DNA of 7,455 nucleotides from Myxococcales bacterium. GTDB lineage: Bacteria > Myxococcota_A > Polyangia > Polyangiales > Polyangiaceae. Within the stretch, counting starts at the first letter, position 1. Every line of letters begins with the position of its first letter. Where the stretch lies: the NCBI GenBank assembly GCA_013298325.1, contig JAAFHJ010000232.1, forward strand, positions 1 through 7,455, in the 5' to 3' direction. This document shows positions 1 through 5,455 of this stretch, piece after piece. The notes under the pieces are model-generated. The model searched no databases. It saw only the letters and a program-made list of their open reading frames with translations, and was not told the origin of the DNA. A program made the position numbers and the translations under genes.

Positions 1-576
1 TGCCGCACTGCGGCCGTCCCCCCACACCTCGGCCTTTAGGTCGCCTTCGGCGGAGTCGGTGGTCGCTTCGAACTCGATACGCGCATTGATCGGGATCGGG
101 CGCGTCATCCAGACGCCGTGGTTGCGCGCCGCTTTTCCGCAGAGCTTCCCGTTCTCGATGCGCCACGCGTTCGTCTTGACCGGGTTCCAGTCGGGGCCGA
201 GGGGATTGAAGAACGGGTCGGCGATGGGGCGTGCGCTCGCCGACGGAGCGGGGATCGCGAGCGGCAAACCGAGACCACCGTCTTTGGCGGAAGTGCCTGC
301 ATCTTGCTGCGGTTTTCCGCCGTCGGCCCCGGGGCCAGTCACGAGCGGGTTGGCGGCGAGCGCGGGGGCCGCTGCGGACAAATCCTGAATAAGATTCGGG
401 CGTTCAAAGTTGTCTTCCCAGATGGTCTTCAGCACATTGGGTGCTTGCGGCACCGCCGGTACGACCGACGTCGGGTCGCCAGCGCCCGCATCGTAGGGGG
501 GCGCGCTCCCCGGCGGGACGCAGGCAGCAAGGGCGACCAACGCCCAGGGGGAGAGACGCGACGCTTGAGAACGCAT
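1..576 (-). CDS. Lipoprotein with LamG/DUF1080-like beta-sandwich domain (3' end off window)
   Basis: The frame is open from the ATG at 576 to the left edge, giving 192 visible residues with no stop. Residues 1-19 form a lipoprotein signal (basic start MRSQASR, hydrophobic stretch, lipobox LAAC with the lipidated Cys at 19), so the product should be anchored to a membrane facing the periplasm or the cell surface. After a Pro/Ala linker comes IWEDNFER (about 52-59), a strand typical of the start of concanavalin-A-like/DUF1080-type beta-sandwiches. The fold appears to resume at about 127 (LGPDWNP, then AWRIENGKLCG, HGVWMTRPI, ARIEFEA, GDLKAEVWGDG). Between the two halves lie about 65 low-complexity residues rich in Ala, Gly, Pro and Asp. 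The family match is from memory of strand patterns; no catalytic residues can be pointed to, so a binding or structural role is as likely as glycoside processing. It is divergent from the cytochrome gene. The sequence AAGGGCG about 5-10 nt before the start is a weak ribosome site. Confidence 0.8.
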   Translation of the reverse strand, partial: MRSQASRLSPWALVALAACVPPGSAPPYDAGAGDPTSVVPAVPQAPNVLKTIWEDNFERPNLIQDLSAAAPALAANPLVTGPGADGGKPQQDAGTSAKDGGLGLPLAIPAPSASARPIADPFFNPLGPDWNPVKTNAWRIENGKLCGKAARNHGVWMTRPIPINARIEFEATTDSAEGDLKAEVWGDGRSAA

Positions 577-585
577 GGTTCGCCC

Positions 586-614
586 TTATCACGCGTGCGG
601 CGGCTGGGTAATGT
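586..614 (+). promoter_or_regulatory. Candidate promoter of the cytochrome operon
   Basis: TTATCA (586-591) matches the -35 consensus TTGACA at four of six positions. It is separated by 17 bp from TAATGT (609-614), which keeps the conserved TA...T of a -10 box. Transcription would then begin at or next to the ATG at 621, giving a leaderless or nearly leaderless mRNA, which fits the lack of a clear Shine-Dalgarno sequence there. On the other strand GATAAG (590-585) could be a -10 for the divergent lipoprotein, so the two promoters may overlap. The matches are weak, and promoters in such GC-rich genomes are hard to call by eye; the true promoter could lie inside the lipoprotein gene. Confidence 0.2.
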
Positions 615-620
615 CCGGCC

Positions 621-2258
621 ATGGGTCGTGGCGGAGCGGTGGCAGTCGGAGCGCTCGCAGTGGCGGCCGGCGTCGGTGCCGTCATCCCCTATTCCGCGAA
701 TACTTCAGTGCAATTCGCCCGCCCTGCCGTCGCGCCGAGCGAAGGTTACCTGGGCGCCGGCGGCTGCCGCCCCTGCCACGAGAGCGCCTACCGGAGCTGG
801 CACGCGAGCTTCCACCGCACGATGACGGCACGCCCGTCGGCGGAGGCTCTCCTCCCCTGGCGCGACGTCGCAAACGGACGGGGCACGCTCCGCCTCGACG
901 ACTCCTCCTCCGTTGATTTTGATGGATCGGCGCTTCGCGCGCGCGAAAAAGGGGGCCGCGAAGAGCTCGTCCCCTTCGTGACCGGCAAGCATCGTTACCA
1001 GGTCTATTGGCTCCCCGTCCGTGACGGCCAGGGGCGCACAACCGGCCAATTTACCCCATTTTCTTGGGTCTTTCTCGCCGAGGAGAGACGATTCATTCCA
1101 CGCACTTCAGCATTTGTTGCAGACCCAGCACTCCCGGAGACCCACGTCTACTGGAGCTCCAACTGTATTCAATGCCACACGACCGATTTTGCCCCAAAAG
1201 AGGTGGAAGGGCGCTTTGACCCAGAAGTCGCCGACCTCGGCATCGCCTGCGAAAGCTGCCACGGTCCGAGCGCCGCCCACGCGGCCCGCTACCGATCCCC
1301 GCTTGCGCGCTTTGCGAGTTCCCGGTTCTTCGGCGCGGAGGGGAAACCGGCCGACGAAATTCCGCTGCATCCTGCACATATGGCTCCGGCAAAGAGCGCA
1401 GCGATCTGCGGCCGCTGCCATGCGCTTACGCTTCCCAAGGACGAAAATGCCTGGTTTTCTGAGGGTTACCGTGGGCGGGAGGTCGCCGGAGATCCCGTCG
1501 AGCGCGCGCGGATTCTCCTCGGTCCGTCGACCACGGAAGCTCACGCAAACGTCGGCACGGAGAACTTCTTCGACGGCGCGGGGCGCCTCCGCGTGACCGG
1601 CCGCGAGTACCAAGCGCTCGCTGCGTCCCCCTGCTTTTCGCCGCGCGGTCATGGCGCCGACGACCGCCGCGGGATCACCTGCACCGATTGTCATTCCATG
1701 CACGATCCGGTGAGCGCCGATCAGCAGCTCAAAGCACACAAAGACGGCGATGCTGCCTGCACACAATGCCATTCAAACGAGGCAACGAGCGCCCCCCATC
1801 GCCTTCATGGAACGGCGAACAGCGCAATTTCCTGCGTCGATTGCCACATGCCGAAACGCGTATACGGCCTCCTCGGTGTGCGGCGAAGCCACCAGATTGA
1901 ACCGCGCCCCGATCAGAGCCTCGGGGGCACGCCGAGCGCCTGCCAACTCTGCCACCTGACCGGAGGCCCGGTGCCGGCACGGGCGCACGCGCTCGCCGAA
2001 GGGGACGCCGCCGATCGTGTGCTCCTCGCCGGCCTCCTCGGGACCGACGCCGTCGCGCGGGCAAGTCACAACCAGCTAGAATTGCAAAAAGATCTCTTTC
2101 AGGGACTCGCCAACGATCCCTACCCGGCCGTCCGTTTGGTGACGGCGCGCAGCCTCGCTCGCCGGCCCGATCTCGGACTCCCCCCCCTCGATCCCCTCCC
2201 CGCCCCTCCCCACGACGACCGCCGACGAAACCCGGCGCCGGTCACCCTCTCCGAGTAA
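621..2258 (+). CDS. Exported octaheme c-type cytochrome (C554-like), HEAT-like tail
   Basis: The 545-residue product carries eight CXXCH haem c attachment motifs, with first Cys at residues 49 (CRPCH), 182 (CIQCH), 210 (CESCH), 263 (CGRCH), 354 (CTDCH), 380 (CTQCH), 405 (CVDCH) and 441 (CQLCH). Residues 5-25 are a hydrophobic signal or uncleaved anchor with only one Arg before them, so the protein should act in the periplasm, where haem is ligated. HASFHRTM (61-68) after the first motif, plus scattered His, can supply distal haem ligands. Residues 54-180 are a haem-free, probably beta-rich spacer. Residues about 485-515 (DLFQGLANDPYPAVRLVTARSL) look like one HEAT repeat, and the end is Pro-rich. 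The architecture resembles cytochrome c554-type multihaem proteins that shuttle electrons. I see no motif that identifies a substrate, so reductase activity is unproven. A stop at 609-611 forces the start to 621 or later. The next gene follows after 7 nt. Confidence 0.92.
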   Translation: MGRGGAVAVGALAVAAGVGAVIPYSANTSVQFARPAVAPSEGYLGAGGCRPCHESAYRSWHASFHRTMTARPSAEALLPWRDVANGRGTLRLDDSSSVDFDGSALRAREKGGREELVPFVTGKHRYQVYWLPVRDGQGRTTGQFTPFSWVFLAEERRFIPRTSAFVADPALPETHVYWSSNCIQCHTTDFAPKEVEGRFDPEVADLGIACESCHGPSAAHAARYRSPLARFASSRFFGAEGKPADEIPLHPAHMAPAKSAAICGRCHALTLPKDENAWFSEGYRGREVAGDPVERARILLGPSTTEAHANVGTENFFDGAGRLRVTGREYQALAASPCFSPRGHGADDRRGITCTDCHSMHDPVSADQQLKAHKDGDAACTQCHSNEATSAPHRLHGTANSAISCVDCHMPKRVYGLLGVRRSHQIEPRPDQSLGGTPSACQLCHLTGGPVPARAHALAEGDAADRVLLAGLLGTDAVARASHNQLELQKDLFQGLANDPYPAVRLVTARSLARRPDLGLPPLDPLPAPPHDDRRRNPAPVTLSE

Positions 2259-2265
2259 CCGGCTG

Positions 2266-2679
2266 ATGACGATGGAAGCTGCCGCCCAAGAAGCTGCGCG
2301 TGTGTCTGCGGAAAACGGGCGCGTTCGAAAACATGCACTCTACAGCCTTGCCGGGTTCATCGCGCTCGGCTTGGCCTTGGAATTTGCGCTCGGGTTTCGC
2401 GTCCGCTTCGTCGTCGATGGTTCCCAAGAGACGACGCGGACGTTCCTCCGGCTCGCCCATGCCCACGGGACGCTCCTCGCCATCGTACGCCTCGTATCTC
2501 TTGGGAACCAAAGACCAAATCGGCTTGTGACGGCGGCGATGTACCTCGTCCCTGCGGGGTTTTTCCTCGGTGCGTTGGGGGCACGCGAAGGCGACCCGAG
2601 CCCCCTCATCGCGCTCGTTCCGGTCGGCGCGGTGCTCCTCCTCGTGGGGCTGGTGCAGACGGCGCGACACGCCGAATAG
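2266..2679 (+). CDS. Small four-helix membrane protein, cytochrome operon partner
   Basis: I do not recognise this 137-residue family. Four hydrophobic segments are visible at about residues 24-46, 66-80 (short), 87-107 and 113-133, so it is an inner-membrane protein. The notable motif is LAHAHGTLL, with His65 and His67 at the mouth of the second helix; paired His there could bind haem or a metal, but this is inference. The N-terminal 20 residues are polar and Ala/Glu-rich. It starts 7 nt after the cytochrome stop with no strong ribosome site of its own, so translational coupling is likely; the ATG at 2272 is an alternative start. The arrangement suggests an anchor or quinone-side partner for the cytochrome. 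Its end faces the end of the lipoprotein gene across 17 nt, with no convincing terminator between them. Confidence 0.75.
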   Translation: MTMEAAAQEAARVSAENGRVRKHALYSLAGFIALGLALEFALGFRVRFVVDGSQETTRTFLRLAHAHGTLLAIVRLVSLGNQRPNRLVTAAMYLVPAGFFLGALGAREGDPSPLIALVPVGAVLLLVGLVQTARHAE

Positions 2680-2696
2680 GTTCCGCGAACGAGCAC

Positions 2697-4049
2697 TCAG
2701 TCGCAGTGGAGGACTTCCCCCTTGGCGATGTAGCCGCTGGCTTTTGTGAAGACGACGTAGGTCACAAGGAGGTCGTTGCCGGTGAGCGGAGCGAGGCGCG
2801 CCTCCGGGACCGACTCGTCGGCGTCGCCGATCGGCATCGTCCCCTTGACGGTCGGAAGCTCCTTCGCGTCGGTGGCGAGCGAAAGAACGTGAAGATTCGT
2901 GCGTTTGTCGTTGTTGACGATCTCGGTACCGGCGAGGATCAGGTGACCGCCATCGTCGACGAAGCCGCTGATGAGGCCGTGTTCGTTGGCGACCGGCAAC
3001 GGAAGGGTCTCCCCCTTTCCGGGCTTCGCGTAGTCGGGTTTCCCCTGCTTTTTTGCGTCGTAGCCGGCGCGCGCAAGGAAGACGTCGTTCTTTCCGGTAA
3101 GCGTCGTCACGAGGAGCGATTCCTCGGCGAGCGGGATTGCCGACGGGGGATTCGTCGGGAAACCGAGCCAGAGGGAATCGTCACGGAGCTTGGCGCCTTG
3201 CTCGTATTGAGCCCAGACGACATTTCCATTGAAGCGCGCCGTCACCGCCTCGCGGCCGGTCGCTCCGTTCTCGGCGAACCCAAGCAGGGTGTACGCGTAG
3301 CGCTCCGACGGTTTCTCTTTTGCTTTCAGAGCGGTGGTGCGCGTCGCGACGACGTCGGTCCCGAGGTGAAGCGTCGCGACTGCCGAGAGTGCTTCGCCGT
3401 CGCCGGGGGCCGTTCCGAGGGTACTCACAAGCGCCTTCAATTCCCCTTTTCGAAGAACTGAGCGACATTCAACCGTCATTTCGTCGTCGCCGAGGGTCAA
3501 CTCTTTCTTGCCGGTTGCGTCGACGAGGAGCGTCCCCACGCTCGGACCGCAGATCACGCGACGCATTTTTTCCGCGTCGATTTCTGAGAAGTCGACGGCG
3601 GCGGTCGCCGTTGCGCCTTCGGCGCGGATCGGGACAACACGGGCGATCGAGCGCTTCGTCCCTGCCGCCGGCGCTTCCGAGAGGATGTCCCCGGCAGCCA
3701 CGGTCAGCGGTTCGAGGGCGCCGCTCGCAGCGACGCGGACGACCGACGGGGCGCCGGCCCCTTTGGCAAAACCGACAAGGACGGCATCGCCAGCGCGGGT
3801 GAGCGAAAGTCCCGCGTCGGCACGAATTCCGCGGTCGATCACGAAGGGGGCGACCTTGACGGTGCAGGCGGCCGCCGTCGGCGTTGCTGGAGCCGAGGGC
3901 GTGGAAGGAGGCCCAGGTCTCGGCGCCGACGGGGCGGCTACGACTGACGGAGACGCGGTCGGCGCGATCGTCTCGGGAACCGGCGTTTTCTTGCAAGCCG
4001 CGGCGAGCGGGAGGAGGGCGAGCAGGGCGGCCCGGGAAGAAGCGTTCAT
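2697..4049 (-). CDS. Lipoprotein of unknown function with Pro/Ala-rich linker and repetitive beta-rich body
   Basis: The 450-residue product begins with a lipoprotein signal (hydrophobic 7-18, LAAAC with Cys19 followed by two Lys). Residues 22-60 are a linker made almost only of Pro, Ala, Ser, Thr and Val, long enough to hold the body away from the membrane. From about 62 on, the chain is a series of short predicted strands with motifs such as DAVLVGFAKG, SLLVTTLTG, HLILAGTEI and NDLLVTYVVF. These recur at intervals and read like blades of a beta-propeller, although I cannot align the repeats with certainty. Four further Cys (62, 167, 195, 449) could form two disulfides, and the last lies one residue from the C-terminus. 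No enzymatic motif is visible. The start at 4049 puts the signal directly at the N-terminus and has a G-rich stretch (TGGGGG) just upstream. It appears to be a single-gene unit, convergent with the cytochrome operon. Confidence 0.85.
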   Translation of the reverse strand: MNASSRAALLALLPLAAACKKTPVPETIAPTASPSVVAAPSAPRPGPPSTPSAPATPTAAACTVKVAPFVIDRGIRADAGLSLTRAGDAVLVGFAKGAGAPSVVRVAASGALEPLTVAAGDILSEAPAAGTKRSIARVVPIRAEGATATAAVDFSEIDAEKMRRVICGPSVGTLLVDATGKKELTLGDDEMTVECRSVLRKGELKALVSTLGTAPGDGEALSAVATLHLGTDVVATRTTALKAKEKPSERYAYTLLGFAENGATGREAVTARFNGNVVWAQYEQGAKLRDDSLWLGFPTNPPSAIPLAEESLLVTTLTGKNDVFLARAGYDAKKQGKPDYAKPGKGETLPLPVANEHGLISGFVDDGGHLILAGTEIVNNDKRTNLHVLSLATDAKELPTVKGTMPIGDADESVPEARLAPLTGNDLLVTYVVFTKASGYIAKGEVLHCD

Positions 4050-4220
4050 CGCCCCCAGAGGTACCGCAAGCGCCGCCGACGAACGACGCCATTCGCGGCG
4101 GGCTAGAATGCGGTCAGCGGCGGCGCGCGCGATGTTTCTGTATTTGCCGCAGTTCTCGTCCGCTGAAAGGGCCGGGCTTGCGGCGCACCCGGGGTTCGGC
4201 TATCCCGCGCCTCGCCCTCC

Positions 4221-4445
4221 ATGCCACATCAGCCGCGTTTTGCCGCGTTTCGCCGCGTTTCCGAGTTCTTTGGGTGCTGGGTAGCCCTGGAGGAGTGCGT
4301 CTACGAAGAGCAGAGTTCCACGCCCGTGGATGGCGAGGTCGTCGATCACGACTTTGATCTTGCCAGTCTTTGCAAGCGTTTGAAGGCGCGCGGCGTCTCC
4401 CAGTCGGCCGTCGTCCGGGTCTGCGACGCCCGTCGGACCGGCTAG
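4221..4445 (+). CDS. Doubtful small ORF, hypothetical protein
   Basis: This 74-codon frame (MPHQPRFAAFRR... to ...CDARRTG) has no recognisable motif and no Shine-Dalgarno sequence before its ATG. In its favour, third-position G+C (about 73% by my count) exceeds first (about 64%) and second (about 49%), and its stop lies 9 nt before a perfect 11-bp hairpin. Against it, the opposite strand is read in exact codon register as another open frame (4511 to 4200, including KIKVVIDDLAIHGRGTLLF) that looks equally protein-like but would have to read through the hairpin and its T run. The first codons also fall in a 10-bp tandem repeat. Either strand, or neither, may be coding. Confidence 0.22.
   Translation: MPHQPRFAAFRRVSEFFGCWVALEECVYEEQSSTPVDGEVVDHDFDLASLCKRLKARGVSQSAVVRVCDARRTG
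4231..4260. repeat. Three tandem copies of a 10-bp unit
   Basis: Three adjacent 10-bp copies of the form nGCCGCGTTT, differing only at the first base (A, T, C). In the plus reading frame they give RFAAFRR-like residues. Likely replication slippage; a tandem protein-binding site at one helical turn spacing is possible but unsupported. Confidence 0.6.
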
Positions 4446-4447
4446 AC

Positions 4448-4483
4448 AAAAAAACGGCGGGGTCGCTCGCAACGACCCCGCCG
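4448..4483 (-). terminator. Intrinsic terminator, minus strand
   Basis: A perfect 11-bp G+C-rich stem (CGGCGGGGTCG at 4455-4465 pairing with 4473-4483) encloses a 7-nt loop. On the minus strand it is followed at once by seven T (4454-4448), the classic Rho-independent form. No annotated minus-strand gene ends here: the nearest upstream one stops at 5445, beyond an intervening plus-strand gene. It therefore ends either a short unannotated transcript or antisense read-through. On the plus strand it sits 9 nt after the stop of the small ORF and has no T run, so it would be a weaker terminator in that direction. Confidence 0.65.
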
Positions 4484-4535
4484 CCACCCTGTTTGCTTCG
4501 CTCGCATGCACCGGTTTCCCGGTGCATCACCCTGT
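4464..4535. repeat. Two degenerate units bounded by the same 8-mers
   Basis: CGCTCGCA occurs at 4464-4471 and 4499-4506, and CACCCTGT at 4485-4492 and 4528-4535. The region therefore reads as two units in tandem, each CGCTCGCA - core - CACCCTGT, with different cores of 13 and 21 nt separated by 6 nt. The second core holds nearly all of the 9-bp hairpin, and the first core holds the right arm of the terminator stem. Exact identity at the edges with different cores suggests either a decayed duplication or a paired recognition element in RNA. Confidence 0.5.
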
Positions 4536-4687
4536 CACGCACTTGCCCTGGAGGAGACGCTACTGGCGGAGGCGCTTCGGTTGCCCGCGGTGCCTCGTCG
4601 GGGATGCAACGGCGGAGCGGGCAAAACCTTTCCCACGACGGTTCTTTTTTTTCGAAGTCGCCACGAGTCCCCGTAGTCCTTGCTCGA

Positions 4688-5455
4688 ATGCTCCCCGCAA
4701 ATCTGCGCGCCCTTCAGAACGTTCGCGTCGCCATTGATGAGGGAACACGACTAAATACTTCTGACATTCAGGAGTTTAGCGAATTTCGGCGCCGCATCAT
4801 GACGATGAAGGCTGACGTAGATCTCGCCGCCGACCACCGTCGACTCGCGACGTTCGTCGAAAGATGCCCGCTCGTCGTTCGGGTGCGTGCCGGAGGGGTC
4901 CTCGCGGGGACGTTCGCCGTCCGCTGGCTCGACCTCCCAGGGGATGTCCGCCTTCTTCTGCCCGAGTATTTCTTCTTTGACGGTGCCCTCCGCGGGACGC
5001 CTGCGCTCCCGTGGGCCGTTCTACGAAGTCTCGTACAACATCGCGCTATCTTTCAAAAAAAGACGGTCTACCTCGGCGGAATTGGCTACCCAACCGGCGT
5101 TCTCGCCGCGGAGACCTTCTTCGGTCGCGCGCATTTCCTCGGGGACGATGCCCACCACGACGCGCTCCTGGAGCAGGTGATCGCCGAAATGGGACCCACC
5201 TATCTGCGCGACGCTGGCCACTCCCGAATGCCGACGATCCCGCCCCGCCCAAGCGCGCGCTGGTTTGCCCGCATGGAAGCCCGCCCCACCTACCGCCGTT
5301 ACGTGGAGCGCTGCCCCGCCTGGCTCGACGGCTTCGCGCTCCCCGTCGTTCTGCGCGTCGCCGGTTCCGAGGTCGGCCGTGCCGTCGCCAAGACGCTTAC
5401 CCGGAGTCTGCGAAAGCGCTGGGAACGTACAAATACGTCTAATATTACGAGCTGA
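4688..5455 (+). CDS. Uncharacterised protein, possible GNAT-like fold
   Basis: This 255-residue protein is soluble, with no signal peptide or membrane segment. Residues 40-165 show the order helix, two strands (LVVRVRAGGVLAGTFAVRW, 62-80), a strand (VRLLLPEYFFFDGAL, 87-101), helix, strand (KTVYLGGIGYPTGVL, 125-139) and helix. This order recalls acyl-CoA N-acyltransferases, but I cannot find the acetyl-CoA pyrophosphate-binding motif, so this is a fold guess only. The C-terminal third is Arg- and Pro-rich and may bind nucleic acid or acidic lipids. The frame stays open to 4370 upstream, but that extension crosses the terminator hairpin and a T8 tract and looks non-coding. The ATG at 4604 is an alternative start, adding 28 residues. 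No clear ribosome site precedes either. It converges on the peptidase gene with an 11-bp overlap. Confidence 0.65.
   Translation: MLPANLRALQNVRVAIDEGTRLNTSDIQEFSEFRRRIMTMKADVDLAADHRRLATFVERCPLVVRVRAGGVLAGTFAVRWLDLPGDVRLLLPEYFFFDGALRGTPALPWAVLRSLVQHRAIFQKKTVYLGGIGYPTGVLAAETFFGRAHFLGDDAHHDALLEQVIAEMGPTYLRDAGHSRMPTIPPRPSARWFARMEARPTYRRYVERCPAWLDGFALPVVLRVAGSEVGRAVAKTLTRSLRKRWERTNTSNITS

Larger units (their letters stand above)
4448..4540 (-). ncRNA. Candidate small RNA 3' portion: stem-loop plus terminator
   Basis: Read on the minus strand, a perfect 9-bp stem with a 4-nt loop (4527-4519 with 4514-4506; ATGCACCGG/CCGGTGCAT) is followed by a short single-stranded spacer and then the 11-bp terminator with U7. 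This is the usual layout of the 3' half of a trans-acting small RNA. The 5' end cannot be set: I see no convincing promoter on the minus strand between 4540 and 4700. It does not match SRP RNA, tmRNA, RNase P RNA or the c-di-GMP riboswitch patterns that I know. The hairpins could instead belong to the plus-strand leader of the downstream gene. Confidence 0.3.
4050..4687. other. Long gene-poor region with hairpins and repeats
   Basis: These 638 bases separate the lipoprotein start from the 255-residue gene and contain no protein I recognise. The left part should hold the lipoprotein promoter. TAGAAT at 4104-4109 on the plus strand resembles a -10 box but lacks a -35 partner. The middle has a doubtful small ORF on the plus strand (4221-4445), mirrored by an equally open frame on the minus strand (4511 down to 4200). 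The right part holds two perfect hairpins, duplicated 8-mers and a T8 tract (4645-4652). The sites I could delimit are listed separately. Confidence 0.6.

Noticed and set aside
2680..2696. Terminator in the convergent 17-nt gap
   Set aside because: Only a 4-bp inverted repeat (GTTC/GAAC) is present and there is no T run on either strand.
2706..3461. Plus-strand open frame opposite the 450-residue lipoprotein
   Set aside because: The minus strand has a proper lipoprotein signal and full-length coherent product; the plus frame is a shadow.
4448..4540. Known structured RNA (SRP RNA, tmRNA, RNase P, c-di-GMP riboswitch)
   Set aside because: The conserved core sequences of these RNAs are not present on either strand.
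4645..4652. T8 tract as a plus-strand terminator
   Set aside because: Only a 4-bp stem (AACC/GGTT) with a large loop precedes it, too weak for an intrinsic terminator.
4370..4687. N-terminal extension of the 255-residue protein to 4370
   Set aside because: The extension reads through the terminator stem, both hairpins and a T8 tract and gives low-complexity Arg/Gly-rich sequence.
5055..5061. A7 run in the 255-residue gene as a programmed slippage site
   Set aside because: The frame continues normally on both sides and no alternative frame gives a sensible product.
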